This document shows, one piece after another, positions 24,802-33,586 of a stretch of 33,951 nt of DNA (within the stretch, counting starts at the first letter, position 1; each line of letters starts with the position of its first letter). The DNA is from Rhodanobacter thiooxydans LCS2 (lineage in GTDB: Bacteria; Pseudomonadota; Gammaproteobacteria; Xanthomonadales; Rhodanobacteraceae). The position numbers and the translations under genes are program-made. The notes beneath the pieces were generated by a model. That model was not told the DNA's origin. It did no database searches and was given only the letters and a program-made list of their open reading frames with translations. The stretch is taken from assembly GCF_000264375.1 (NCBI RefSeq), contig NZ_AJXW01000092.1:1-33951 (forward strand), in the 5' to 3' direction.

Positions 24802-26592
24802 TCAGCCGGCGCCGGCAAGCGCGTGGCCACAATTGCCGCAGAAGCGGTCGGCGGCGTTCACCGGCGTCTGGCAGCCCGAGCAGTATGGCGGCGTGATCGT
24901 GGCGGGTAGTGGTGTCGGCGGCGGCGTGGTTGCACCTTGAATCGCCTGCATCATCGCCTGTGGCAAGGCGGCATCGGCTTGCCCGCCCAGCCTGTTCATC
25001 GCGCCCAGCACTGCGCTTTTCTGCATGTCGGTGCGCGAAGTGGGTGCCACGATCACGCTCTGCTCCTGCGCGAAGTCCACCAGGTGCGCGGCCAGCTGGC
25101 GCGCGTAGTCGGGCACGCCGCGCAGGCCGACGATGAAGCGCTGCGCATTCTTGCCGAAGATCACGCTGTCCAGCTCGGCGGCCCATACGCGCAGGGTCAT
25201 CGTTTCGATGTTGATGAGCTGCTTCTCGGTCTTCACGCGGTCGGTGAAGGTGTTGCCGAAGTTCATCTGCGCCGACTGGTAGTTGCCTTGCATCTCCACC
25301 CATACCAGTCGCGAAACGAAGTCGAAGCGCCCCCACAGAACATGACCGGCGCGCAGGCAGTAGTGGCCCACCACCAGCATGGCCAGGCCGAGGGTAAGCA
25401 GGGAGAACAGGTGGACGTCCACGACCTCGGGGCGGAACTTCGCGCCGAATACCAGCAGCCAGGCCACGCCCAGCGCGATTAGCGCCACGCCCACCACGTC
25501 CAGCCAGGCGATGAAGCGGTAACGCGGCATGGTGAAGGCCGCGCCCGGCTCCACCCTGTTCTGGCCGGTGCCGGACATGGGCTGGGTTTCCTCTACCAGT
25601 TCGGCGGCGAAGGTACCGGCGCCGCTGCCGATCAACGGCACGGTCTTGGCGTAGCGGCGGTTGGGGATGCGCTCCACCCAGGTGTCCTGCAGGGTGCGGT
25701 CGAGCTCGTCGAGCAGCTGCTTGGGGTGGCAGTTCATCGACAGGCTGGTCTGTTCGCGCGCCATGTTGGTGGGCGGCAGGCCGGTCATCTGGTGCATCAG
25801 CGCCACGAAATACAGGCCTACGCCAAGCAGCGCGGCCAGCAGCAGGAACAGGGTCTGCACGTTCAACGACAGCCAATCCAGGCTGGGCAGGCCGGAGGCC
25901 ACGAAGGGCAGCAGCACCGGCACGAAGATCGCCGCCAGGATCAGTCCGATCAGCCCGCGCATGCCCACGTTGGCGGGCGCAGCCACGCCGCTTTCCAGTG
26001 GACGCAGAAGCAGCAGCACGCTGAAGCCGAAATAGAACAGGCCCATCCAGTCGGCCGCCTTGCCGTTGCCGAAGCCCAACCAGGCTACCAGGAAGGAGAG
26101 CAGCGTCACCACGATGGCAATGGCGGTCTGGAATTGCCGCTGGGCGATGAACTGCACAGGGCGCGGCGCGAAAATAAGGTTGCGGATGCCGGCGTGCAGC
26201 AGGTTGTTCAACGGTCCCTGCGGCTCGGGATAGGACAGTGCGTTCTGGCGCAGCGTCTCTTTCAACTCGTCCGACCCCCCACTGCGGCCGGTGGCGTCGG
26301 CGGTCAACTCGGGGGCCAGCCCGGCGGGCCGGCTGCGGCCGAAGAAAAAACGCAGTTGCATCAGTACGCGTCGGCCTTGATTCAAGCCCGCCACCAACAG
26401 GCCGATACCAAGGAGCAGCGGCAGCACGCTGCGCAGGCCGTGGCCGCCAGCGATGGCGCCGCGGCTGAGCAGCAACAAGCCGATTCCGCCCCCCGACAGC
26501 ATCACGCTGGCGGCGACCAGGAACCAGTTTTCCGCGTAGAACGGATTGGGGAAATCGAGTTGTCGACTGTCGGCGTTGTATTCGTAGGCCAT
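24802..26592 (-). CDS. multi-pass membrane protein with C-terminal zinc ribbon
   Basis: The product is about 596 residues. Hydrophobic segments occur near residues 24-43, 54-72, 156-175, 184-198, 212-232, 246-266, 361-383 and 392-414. A soluble region (about 420-545) containing FGNTFTDRVKTEKQLINIETMTLRVWAAELDSVIFGKNAQRF follows. A Pro/Thr linker then leads to a zinc ribbon, CSGC-x10-CGNC, at 571-588. I recognise no named family. The ribbon suggests cytoplasmic contact with another protein or nucleic acid. ATG 26592 was chosen because the 110 codons upstream look non-coding; its ribosome site is weak. It is divergent from the zinc-ribbon gene at 26940, which has the same ribbon spacing. Confidence 0.78.
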   Translation of the reverse strand: MAYEYNADSRQLDFPNPFYAENWFLVAASVMLSGGGIGLLLLSRGAIAGGHGLRSVLPLLLGIGLLVAGLNQGRRVLMQLRFFFGRSRPAGLAPELTADATGRSGGSDELKETLRQNALSYPEPQGPLNNLLHAGIRNLIFAPRPVQFIAQRQFQTAIAIVVTLLSFLVAWLGFGNGKAADWMGLFYFGFSVLLLLRPLESGVAAPANVGMRGLIGLILAAIFVPVLLPFVASGLPSLDWLSLNVQTLFLLLAALLGVGLYFVALMHQMTGLPPTNMAREQTSLSMNCHPKQLLDELDRTLQDTWVERIPNRRYAKTVPLIGSGAGTFAAELVEETQPMSGTGQNRVEPGAAFTMPRYRFIAWLDVVGVALIALGVAWLLVFGAKFRPEVVDVHLFSLLTLGLAMLVVGHYCLRAGHVLWGRFDFVSRLVWVEMQGNYQSAQMNFGNTFTDRVKTEKQLINIETMTLRVWAAELDSVIFGKNAQRFIVGLRGVPDYARQLAAHLVDFAQEQSVIVAPTSRTDMQKSAVLGAMNRLGGQADAALPQAMMQAIQGATTPPPTPLPATITPPYCSGCQTPVNAADRFCGNCGHALAGAG

Positions 26593-26939
26593 GAAATGCT
26601 CGGAGATGAGATGGTGTGCAGGCAGCGCAAGGCGGATAGTCACGCTGGATTCAGTCTTGTTTGTCGCCGCACTTTTCTGCAAGCTAGCCGGGTAGTCAAG
26701 CCTGCGCGCCGCGTGACGCGACGGGGCTGCATCACAGGGGGATTCAAGGATGGCGACACGATTCGCCACGCTGTACCCGCAAGGAGTGCATTCGCGGCGC
26801 GCCGCCATGCGGCGTTCGCGATGGGATCCTCGCTGCCTGACGCCATCAACTCTTGCCCCCTGTCCGCCATGGCGCCAGATCGCTGCGCGGCTCGGTCGCC
26901 CCTTGCCTTGAATTGAATCCATCTTGCGGAGTGCGCTTC
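26593..26939. other. divergent intergenic region between two zinc-ribbon genes
   Basis: This 347-base region between divergent starts presumably holds both promoters. Frames are open across parts of it on both strands, but the translations are Arg-rich or low-complexity and continue real genes without a family match. No convincing operator, RNA gene or terminator was seen. Confidence 0.4.
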
Positions 26940-28088
26940 ATGCAGTGTCCGACCTGTGGGCTAGCCAACACCGATGGCCGCAAATTCTGTAGCGGTTGCG
27001 GCGCCAACCTGGCCGGTGGACCCAATCCGGTAGCCGCCGGCTGGGAGTGCGCGCAGTGCCATCGAACCAATCAAAACGGCGCACGCTTCTGTGCTGGTTG
27101 CGGAGCGCCGGCAACAGCTGCTTCAGCACCGTCACCCGCACCGTCACCCGCACCCGCACCCGCACCCGCACCCGCACCCGCACCCGCACCCGCACCCGCA
27201 CCGGTACTCACGCCCGCGCCTTCCGTTGTGGCACTGGAGGGCATGGCTTGCCCGCAGTGCGGTGCCCCACATCCCGCCGGTGCGCGCTTCTGCAAAAGCT
27301 GCGGCAAGCCGCTGGCGCAGGCGGAGCCCGTTTCACACGAGATCGAGCCTTTACTGGCGCCCGCAGCCGTTCCGGTATCCGCCGCGGTTCCCGCCGCAGC
27401 GCCTGCGCCGGCCGTCGTCACGTCCCGCGTAGGGCCCCCACCTGCCGCAACGCCTCCGGTGCACTCAGCCACCCGGGCTGGCAAGCCGGCGGCGAACCCG
27501 GTACGTGTCGGTGGTAGCAAGACCTACGCCGTCGCTGCCGCGGTGGTGGTGCTGGTGGTGGGTCTCGGTGTCGTGGTGGCATGGAAACTCATGGGTTCCG
27601 GTGGCGCGGCGTCGGAGCAGGCGGCCCAGCCCGCCGCGGCCCACAGTGTCGCGGTGCCGGGAACTCCCGCTGAACCCGTCGCGGCATCATCGACGCCCGT
27701 CGCGCCGCCGGTTGCCGAGGCTCCGCCTGCACCTGCGCCGGCGGCCGCGCCGGTGCTGCCGCCCATGGCGGTGCCAGTGGTTGCAGCGCCTGCCCCGGCC
27801 TCGACAGCCGCTGAGCCGGTTTCCGCGCCGCCGTCTGCGGCGCCGCTGCCCACGCAGAAGGTGCGGGCGCCCATGCCTGCGCCTGCGGCCGGGCCGTCGA
27901 TGCGCGACATCGCGGCGAAGCTGGTGCACAAGGGAGAGCAAGCCTTCGCCGAGCAGAATTACAGCGCCGCCATTGCCAATGCCAGGGCAGCGTTGGAAGT
28001 GAAGCCGGGCGATGCCCAAGCCAACAAGTTGCTGCGTGAGGCCGAACAAGCCCAACAGAAAGCCATGAACAGCATTTCCATCCAGTGA
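26940..28088 (+). CDS. triple zinc-ribbon, single-pass membrane protein with TPR-like C-terminus
   Basis: The 382-residue protein has three zinc ribbons, all CxxC-x10-CxxC: residues 3-20, 37-54 and 104-121. A long Ala-Pro repeat (about 63-94) separates the second and third. After a Pro/Ala linker there is one membrane helix (about 196-216), then another Pro/Ala-rich stretch and a TPR-like end (about 325-382, GEQAFAEQNYSAAIANARAALEVKPGDAQANKLL). The ribbons would be cytoplasmic and the TPR region periplasmic if the helix is N-in. GGAG precedes the ATG (26928-26931). The frame opens earlier (26853), but the first ribbon starts right at this Met. It is followed closely by the lipoprotein gene. 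Confidence 0.82.
   Translation: MQCPTCGLANTDGRKFCSGCGANLAGGPNPVAAGWECAQCHRTNQNGARFCAGCGAPATAASAPSPAPSPAPAPAPAPAPAPAPAPAPVLTPAPSVVALEGMACPQCGAPHPAGARFCKSCGKPLAQAEPVSHEIEPLLAPAAVPVSAAVPAAAPAPAVVTSRVGPPPAATPPVHSATRAGKPAANPVRVGGSKTYAVAAAVVVLVVGLGVVVAWKLMGSGGAASEQAAQPAAAHSVAVPGTPAEPVAASSTPVAPPVAEAPPAPAPAAAPVLPPMAVPVVAAPAPASTAAEPVSAPPSAAPLPTQKVRAPMPAPAAGPSMRDIAAKLVHKGEQAFAEQNYSAAIANARAALEVKPGDAQANKLLREAEQAQQKAMNSISIQ
27145..27198 (+). repeat. in-frame hexanucleotide repeat (CACCCG)9 encoding Ala-Pro
   Basis: Nine perfect tandem CACCCG units are flanked by near-copies (27133-27144 and 27199-27204). Because the unit is 6 bases, gain or loss of units changes the length of an Ala-Pro linker without shifting the frame. 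Confidence 0.95.
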
Positions 28089-28101
28089 AGGGAGAATCGC
28101 C

Positions 28102-28803
28102 ATGAATACGCGTATGCCTTGCGCCAAATCGTTTAGCTTGTTCGGCGCCAGTCTTGGGCTGGCGTTGGTTGCCGGTTGCGCCCAGATGCCAGTGAACAAC
28201 GGCGGCGCGCAAAGTCGGGGTGACGCGAGCGCAAGCGCCGACGGCCAGCAAGCCGGCACGTGCAACCCGGCGCTGGCCGGCACCGTTGGTGCGCTGGCTG
28301 GCGCACTGTTCGGCAAGGGCAACGGACACCTGGTGGGGGCCGCAGTGGGCGCGGGTATCGGCGCGCTGGCCTGTATGGCTTACAACTATCGCGCGCACAA
28401 AGTGCGCGATGCGCAGTCGGTGGAGGCGGATTACACCCGTCAGCATGGCAGCTTGCCGGCGACGAATACGGTGTCGTCCTACGCAAGCTCCATGCAACCA
28501 TCCGGCACGGTGAAAACCGGTTCGCCGGTGGAGATGCAGTCCACCGTGGTGGTGCTGAACGGCACGCGCGATGTACAACCGCAGCTGGCCGAGACGCTCA
28601 CGTTGTTCTCGCCGGACGGCAAGCAGCTCTCCACCGTGACCAAGCAGGCATCCGACATCAATGGCACGGGCGAGTACCGGACCAACTTCAGCTTCAACTT
28701 GCCCAAGGGCATCAAGGATGGGCGCTATGTGGTGCGCTCCTCACTCTCGATGAACGGCAAACCGGTTGGTACCAATGAGATGCCCATGCTGGTCGTGGGC
28801 TGA
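28102..28803 (+). CDS. glycine-zipper lipoprotein
   Basis: The 233-residue protein has a signal peptide with lipobox LVAGC (Cys 26), so it should be an outer- or inner-membrane lipoprotein. A Gly/Ala zipper follows (about 60-90, GTVGALAGALFGKGNGHLVGAAVGAGIGAL), able to insert into or pack against membranes. The C-terminal half (about 130-233) is Thr/Ser-rich and beta-like (VEMQSTVVVLNGTRDV, GEYRTNFSFNLPKGIKDGRYVVRSSL), resembling an Ig-like or macroglobulin-like fold. GAAGGGAGA precedes the ATG. It starts 13 bases after the triple zinc-ribbon gene, so they are co-transcribed. I know no specific function. Confidence 0.82.
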   Translation: MNTRMPCAKSFSLFGASLGLALVAGCAQMPVNNGGAQSRGDASASADGQQAGTCNPALAGTVGALAGALFGKGNGHLVGAAVGAGIGALACMAYNYRAHKVRDAQSVEADYTRQHGSLPATNTVSSYASSMQPSGTVKTGSPVEMQSTVVVLNGTRDVQPQLAETLTLFSPDGKQLSTVTKQASDINGTGEYRTNFSFNLPKGIKDGRYVVRSSLSMNGKPVGTNEMPMLVVG

Positions 28804-28865
28804 CCGAGTACATGCGGCGCCAGTACGCCGACGCCGCCCAATAGCCATATCCAGGGGGAACGAAG

Positions 28866-29888
28866 ATGACCGAGAAAGCGACGGGTAACATCGGCTTGTT
28901 GATGCGCTGTTACGAAGCGCTGCATAACTGGCAGGCGCTGGCGATGTTGGCTGGTGGCGTGGTGATCGGCCTGGGCCTGGCGGTTGCTGCGGGTGCGCTG
29001 GCGGCCAAGATGGGCGTCATCGTGGGCTTGTTGCTGATGCTGATCGCCTTGCTGGTCTATCTGGCCGGGATCAACGGCGCCGGCCTGCTGCTGGTGGATC
29101 AGGCCGATGGACGGCCGGGACGCGGTTTTGTTGCCGCCTTCTTCGGCGGGCTGGGGGCCACGCTGAACGTGCTCCTGGCGCTGCTTCTGCTGGCGCTTGG
29201 TCTGCTGTTGGTGTTCGTGGCGCTGTATCTGTTGGCCCTGCTCGGCAGGATTCCCGGCATCGGGCCACTGTTTGCCTTTCTGCTGGCCGGGCCCGGCGCC
29301 ATCGTGCTGCTGTTTTGCTATGGCGTGCTGGCCATCGGTACGCCGCTTCTGCTGGTGGCAGTGTGGCGCGGCGAGGGCGTGCTGGGCTCCCTTGGGCGCG
29401 CGGTGGACATCGTACTCAAGCGCCCGCTCGACGCATTGCTGCACTTCGTGCTGCTGTGGCTGATCGTGGCGCCGGTGGCGATCTTCGTACTTGCCCTGCT
29501 GGCGGTGTCGGCCGGCGCCAGCATGTCGATGTACAGCCACGGTTTTGGCGACTATGGATACGGCGCCGGCCTGGAATACATGTTGATGTCCAGCATGCAG
29601 GGGTTGGGTGCGGCCAGCGTGTCGGTAGGCATCGTGTTCGCCGTAGTGGTAGCGCTGTTCGCGTTGGTCTATCTGTTTGGCTACATCATGGTCTACGATT
29701 CGCTCAATGCGGGCCTTGCCTCCACGGCGGAAAGCCGGTTGCGCGGCGGCTTCAACCAGCTCAGGCAGAAGGTGGAGCAGCATCGGCCACAAGCTACCGC
29801 CGCACCCACAGCGCCGGGTTGCAAGGGTTGCGGTGCACGGCTGACTCCCGGCGACCAGTTCTGTGGTGAGTGCGGGCAGCGCACCTGA
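28866..29888 (+). CDS. multi-pass membrane protein with C-terminal zinc ribbon
   Basis: The 340-residue, very hydrophobic protein has membrane segments near residues 24-46, 50-70, 100-125, 135-165, 192-215 and 248-275. After a charged linker (about 285-315) comes a zinc ribbon, CKGC-x10-CGEC, at 319-336. The bulk resembles uncharacterised integral membrane proteins and no transporter motif was seen. The ribbon has the same spacing as those at the C-terminus of the divergent 596-residue protein and in the triple-ribbon protein, which points to a shared partner. AGGGGGAACGAAG precedes the ATG. It probably belongs to the same transcript as the two genes before it, with a 62-base gap. Confidence 0.8.
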   Translation: MTEKATGNIGLLMRCYEALHNWQALAMLAGGVVIGLGLAVAAGALAAKMGVIVGLLLMLIALLVYLAGINGAGLLLVDQADGRPGRGFVAAFFGGLGATLNVLLALLLLALGLLLVFVALYLLALLGRIPGIGPLFAFLLAGPGAIVLLFCYGVLAIGTPLLLVAVWRGEGVLGSLGRAVDIVLKRPLDALLHFVLLWLIVAPVAIFVLALLAVSAGASMSMYSHGFGDYGYGAGLEYMLMSSMQGLGAASVSVGIVFAVVVALFALVYLFGYIMVYDSLNAGLASTAESRLRGGFNQLRQKVEQHRPQATAAPTAPGCKGCGARLTPGDQFCGECGQRT

Positions 29889-29957
29889 GGATCGTGTTCA
29901 CCAGCGCCGTGGCGCCCCCGGCGGCGTATGCTGAAAAGCAACCGTTGGGAGCACGCC

Positions 29958-30326
29958 ATGAACATCGCTGTGAAACGCGCCTATGAGCCGTCGGCCAAGT
30001 CCGACGGTTATCGCGTGCTGGTGGAGCGGCTGTGGCCGCGCGGCATGAAGAAGGAAGAGGTGCCGCTGAACCAGTGGGCCAAGGAACTGGCGCCCTCCAC
30101 GGCGCTGCGCAAATGGTTCGGCCACGACCCGGTGCGCTGGGACGGTTTCCGCCACCGCTATGCCGCCGAGCTGGACGACCTGGCCGAATACTGGCAACCG
30201 CTGGCCGAGCGCTCGGCGCGGCACAAGGTCACCCTGATCTACAGTGCCCATGACGAGGAGCACAACGGCGCCCTCGTGCTGCGCGACTACCTGGAAAACT
30301 GGCTGCACACGCACGGCCCGCGCTGA
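29958..30326 (+). CDS. DUF488 family protein (YeaO-like)
   Basis: The 122-residue protein begins MNIAVKRAYEPS and contains GYRVLVERLWPRGMKKEEVPLNQWAKELAPS and a later VTLIYSAHDEEHNGALVLRDYL, the YeaO/DUF488 signature. The family's biochemical role is unknown. It is cytoplasmic with no signal peptide. The frame opens at 29928, but ATG 29958 is preceded by GGGAG and gives the family N-terminus. It is convergent with the patatin-like gene, 24 bases apart. Confidence 0.9.
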   Translation: MNIAVKRAYEPSAKSDGYRVLVERLWPRGMKKEEVPLNQWAKELAPSTALRKWFGHDPVRWDGFRHRYAAELDDLAEYWQPLAERSARHKVTLIYSAHDEEHNGALVLRDYLENWLHTHGPR

Positions 30327-30350
30327 GGGCCGCGCTGTGGAGCGGCGGGC

Positions 30351-31274
30351 TCAGGCCTCGCGCTGCGGCGTACCGGCGCGCGGCCAGTTCGCCAGCGTCG
30401 CACGCGCCTGCACGCGGCCCAGTTCGATCAGTTCGCGCGCGCGGTAGAACTCGTAGGCCAGCGCCATGTTGTGCGGCAGCTGGATCAGCAGGTCCGGCGC
30501 GTAGGCGGCCAGGCGCAGGCGCGACAGGTTCGCCTGCATCAGGTCCATCGCCTGGGTCAGCAGTTCGAGCGTGCCCGGCTCGCGCGGGCGGCTTTCGCCA
30601 CGCGGGATCATCCGGCTGATGAACTCGCCGATGCGCAGGCGATAGCCGTTCTCCGTGGCCGCAGGCTGGATCGGCGGTTCCGGCGGCGTGGCAGTCACCG
30701 CCGGGCCGTCCACGCTGACCGCGATCAGGTAGTCGGCGGTTTCGCGGATCAGCGGGGTCACCGGCACCGGGTTGAGCAGGGCGCCGTCAACCAGCCGGCG
30801 GCCGTCGATGAGATGCGGGCGGAACACGGTGGGGATCGCGAACGAGGCGCGGATCGCGTCGAACAGGTCGCCGCGGCTCAGCCACACCTCGCGGCCGCGC
30901 TCAAGGTCGGTGGCCACCGCGGTGAACGCCAGCGGCAGCTCCTCGATCAGTGCGTCGCCGACCAGCCCACGCATGGTCTCGATGATCCGCTCGCCCTTGA
31001 TCAGGCCGCCGCCGGAGAAGGTCCAGTCGACCAGCTTGAGCACGTCGAGCTTGGCCAGCGCGCAGACCCAGTCGCGATACACGTCGAGCTTGCCTACCGC
31101 GTGGATGCCACCGATCAGCGCGCCCATCGAGCTGCCGGCGATCGCCACGATCGTGTAGCCCTGCGCCTCGATCTCCTCGATCACGCCGATGTGCGCCAGC
31201 CCCTTCGCGCCACCGGCGCCGAGCGCCAGCGCCACGGTCGGCTTGCGTGCGGCCGGCGCGTCGCCGGCGGCCAT
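30351..31274 (-). CDS. patatin-like phospholipase (RssA/NTE-type)
   Basis: The protein is about 307 residues from ATG 31274. The oxyanion-hole motif GAGGAKGLAHIGV is near residues 19-31. The nucleophile elbow is GSSMG with S49, and the dyad aspartate is D163 in VDGA, so a Ser-Asp lipid acyl hydrolase should be active. The roughly 100-residue extension after the patatin core is helical and charged. The frame is open well upstream. A TTG at 31289 would overlap the WYL-regulator stop as TTGA and add five residues, which is a real alternative start. It lies directly downstream of the WYL regulator on the same strand and is probably co-transcribed. Confidence 0.9.
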   Translation of the reverse strand: MAAGDAPAARKPTVALALGAGGAKGLAHIGVIEEIEAQGYTIVAIAGSSMGALIGGIHAVGKLDVYRDWVCALAKLDVLKLVDWTFSGGGLIKGERIIETMRGLVGDALIEELPLAFTAVATDLERGREVWLSRGDLFDAIRASFAIPTVFRPHLIDGRRLVDGALLNPVPVTPLIRETADYLIAVSVDGPAVTATPPEPPIQPAATENGYRLRIGEFISRMIPRGESRPREPGTLELLTQAMDLMQANLSRLRLAAYAPDLLIQLPHNMALAYEFYRARELIELGRVQARATLANWPRAGTPQREA

Positions 31275-31285
31275 CGGCTCGCCGT

Positions 31286-32281
31286 TCAACGCGGCGCCTG
31301 CTGGTAGCTGCCCAGCGCCAGCTGCAGCAGGATCTTCATCTCCTCGCGTAGCGACAACGGCGCCAACACTTCGGCGTCCGGGCCGTACTTGAGCACGTCC
31401 ATCAGCAGTTCCTTCGAGTTGGAGTACGGCAGCTTCAGCTCGTAGCGGCCATCCGGCAACCACTCGCCCTTCTGCTGTGAATGCCAGTGCTCGTCGGCGA
31501 CCCAGCGCGCGGCGTGCTGCGAGAAGCGGATCGTCGCCCACGCCTTTGGCTTGCCGGCGAAGATGCCGTAGCTGGAGGCGAGCAGCTCGTTGAGCTCGGC
31601 GTCGGCCACGTCGATGGCCGGCGTGTCCAGCGCCTGCGCGTCGGCGATGCGGTCGACCGCGAAGCTGCGCAGCGCCTGGCGGTCGTGGTCCCACACGTCG
31701 AGGTACCAGTTGTCGCGGTAGTGGGTCAGCCGCTGCGGCGACACCGTGCGCCGGCTGTCTGCGTTGGTGGTGCGCGCGCGGTAGCGGAAGCGCAGCTGCC
31801 GGCGCTCCAGCACCGCACCGGCGACGATGCGGAACACCTGCTGGTCGAGCTTGCGCTCGCCCCAGGGAATCACCCGGATCCGCTCGATCGGCAGCGTCTT
31901 GCCGTTGTCGTGGCTGGACAGCAGGCCCTCGATGCGCGACTTGAACGGCGCCAGCGCGCCGGCCAGCACACCGGGGCCGGAGCGGCCGATCAGCTCGTTC
32001 AGCGCCAGCAGCGCGGCCAGCTCGTCGGAGGTCAGCCACAACCCGGGTAGCTCGAACTTCTCGCCTTCGCCGGCTTCGTAGCGGAACGCGGCCTGGTCGG
32101 TGCCGGCGCTCTCCACCGGTGCGCCCAGCGCGTCGCGCAGGAACGCCACGTCACGGTACAGCGTGGCGCGCGAGCACTCCAGCTCGCCAAGCAGGCGCGA
32201 TAGCGCAATCGGGTAGTGCGCCGACTTCAGCAGCCGGTGCAGGGTCAGTATGCGTTCGTAGCGATCCATGGGTGTCGGCAT
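31286..32281 (-). CDS. WYL-domain transcriptional regulator
   Basis: The 331-residue protein has an N-terminal winged HTH (residues about 5-60; LSRLLGELECSRATLYRDVAFLRDALG). The WYL domain (about 145-225) contains YRDNWYLDVWDHDRQALRSFAVDRI, followed by a WCX-type C-terminal domain (about 245-325). WYL regulators bind nucleic-acid or nucleotide ligands and often control defence or DNA-damage genes. No defence genes are adjacent here. ATG 32281 gives MPTPMDRYERIL; ATG 32269 is the alternative. Its downstream partner is the patatin-like phospholipase. Confidence 0.93.
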   Translation of the reverse strand: MPTPMDRYERILTLHRLLKSAHYPIALSRLLGELECSRATLYRDVAFLRDALGAPVESAGTDQAAFRYEAGEGEKFELPGLWLTSDELAALLALNELIGRSGPGVLAGALAPFKSRIEGLLSSHDNGKTLPIERIRVIPWGERKLDQQVFRIVAGAVLERRQLRFRYRARTTNADSRRTVSPQRLTHYRDNWYLDVWDHDRQALRSFAVDRIADAQALDTPAIDVADAELNELLASSYGIFAGKPKAWATIRFSQHAARWVADEHWHSQQKGEWLPDGRYELKLPYSNSKELLMDVLKYGPDAEVLAPLSLREEMKILLQLALGSYQQAPR

Positions 32282-32717
32282 ATCGTGGGAAAGAGGCCTT
32301 GTGTAGCATGGCGGCGGCCTGGGGCGGCCGCAAGTCGCCGCATCCGTCGCCGTCGAGGCCCCTTGGACGCCTCATGCCGCCCCTTCGCGAACTGCCCCGG
32401 ACGCTCTGCCTGCCATCGGCATGAACGGCGCGCAGCCGTCGGGTTACGCCCAGATCCTGCTGCGGGTACTGGCGCTCAGTGGCTACGGCCGGTGGACCCG
32501 GCTCGGCATGGCGCTGGGGATGGAGCGGAGCGGACGCCGCGGCATACGGATGCCGCTCATCCTCGGCAGCTCGTCTACGAGACGGCGCTGGCCGGCGCGT
32601 TGCCGCCCAGCGGCTGAGGCCGTGCGGATGACGCGGTGGCGCCGTTCATCGCAAATTCAAGCCCTCCCGATAAGGTAGTGGTCTTACTATTGTTTAACAA
32701 AAAACGGATCACCCCCG
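32282..32717. other. intergenic region between the WYL regulator and DUF481 genes
   Basis: This 436-base divergent gap is mostly GC-rich, with an AT-rich end (32675-32717) that looks like the DUF481 promoter and leader (for example TTACTATTGTTTAACAAAAAACGG). An 85-codon plus-strand frame (32421-32678) has an Arg/Ser-rich product and no ribosome site. I see no convincing gene or RNA here. Confidence 0.4.
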
Positions 32718-33527
32718 ATGAAAAAGACCTTGATCGCCGGCCTGCTGCTGGCTGCTTGCGCGAGCTTCACCGCCCAGGCCCAGGACGCCGACACCAACCC
32801 GGCCAGCAACGGCGGCTGGAGCGGTTCGGGCGAGTTCGGCTTCGCCTCCTCCACCGGTAATTCGCGTTCGGAGAACATCAACGCCAAGCTCGGCCTCAGC
32901 CAGGAGAACGAGCAGTGGAAGAACAATTTCTTCGTCGATGCGCTGCGCTCGAAGAGCCAGCAGACCATCGTGGACAGCAACGGCAACACCCTCAAGCAGT
33001 TCAACACCACCGCGAACCGCTATGACGGCGGCGCCTCGGTCGGTCTCAAGCTCGACCCCCGCAGCTACATCGTTGGCGCCGCCCGCTACGAGCACGACGA
33101 CTTCGGCGCGAACCTGTGGCAGGGCATCGTCTCGCTCGGTTACGGCTACATCGCGCTGAAGGACGGGCGCAACGAGCTGTCGTTCGAAATCGGCCCCGGC
33201 TACAAGCGCTACCGTCCCGCCGACCTCGAGGTGGTGACCGGCGGTGTGGTGACGAAGGAGCGCCAGCCGACCGAGAGCGAGATGGTTGCCCGCGGCCTGG
33301 CCAACTACAAGTACAAGCTCACCGAGAACACCGCGTTCGAGGACACCTTCCTGATGGAAGCCGGTTCGAAGAACACCTACCTGCAGAACGACGCCGGCGT
33401 GGCGGTCAGCATGACCCGCAAGCTGGCGTTGAAGGTCGGCTTCCAGGTACGCCACAACAGCGACGTGCTGCCGGGCACCAAGAAGACCGACACGCTGACC
33501 ACCACCAACCTGGTCTACAGCTTCTAA
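32718..33527 (+). CDS. DUF481 family outer-membrane beta-barrel protein (YdiY-like)
   Basis: The 269-residue protein has a Sec signal peptide (MKKTLIAGLLLAACASFTAQAQ, split after AQA). It then shows alternating amphipathic beta-strands with aromatic girdles (WSGSGEFGFASSTGNSRSENINAKLGL, YIVGAARYEHDDFGANLWQG) and ends in Phe (TTNLVYSF), the outer-membrane barrel signal. DUF481/YdiY proteins are outer-membrane proteins of unknown role, in some bacteria acid-induced. The stop is followed by an inverted-repeat region rather than a clean terminator. It converges on hemC. Confidence 0.93.
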   Translation: MKKTLIAGLLLAACASFTAQAQDADTNPASNGGWSGSGEFGFASSTGNSRSENINAKLGLSQENEQWKNNFFVDALRSKSQQTIVDSNGNTLKQFNTTANRYDGGASVGLKLDPRSYIVGAARYEHDDFGANLWQGIVSLGYGYIALKDGRNELSFEIGPGYKRYRPADLEVVTGGVVTKERQPTESEMVARGLANYKYKLTENTAFEDTFLMEAGSKNTYLQNDAGVAVSMTRKLALKVGFQVRHNSDVLPGTKKTDTLTTTNLVYSF

Positions 33528-33586
33528 GTTTGAGCGTCCCCGACGCAGCAACGGCCTCGTCACTCGGGTAATGGGGCCGTTCGCGC

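Noticed and set aside
26593-26922. 110-codon N-terminal extension of the 596-residue zinc-ribbon membrane protein
   Set aside because: Arg-rich, without membrane or domain pattern, and placed in the divergent promoter region.
27133-27204. CRISPR-like array suggested by regular repeats
   Set aside because: The units are 6 bases with no spacers and lie in frame within a coding Ala-Pro linker.
32421-32678. Possible small gene of 85 codons before DUF481
   Set aside because: No ribosome site, Arg/Ser-rich product typical of GC-rich non-coding sequence, and no recognisable motif.
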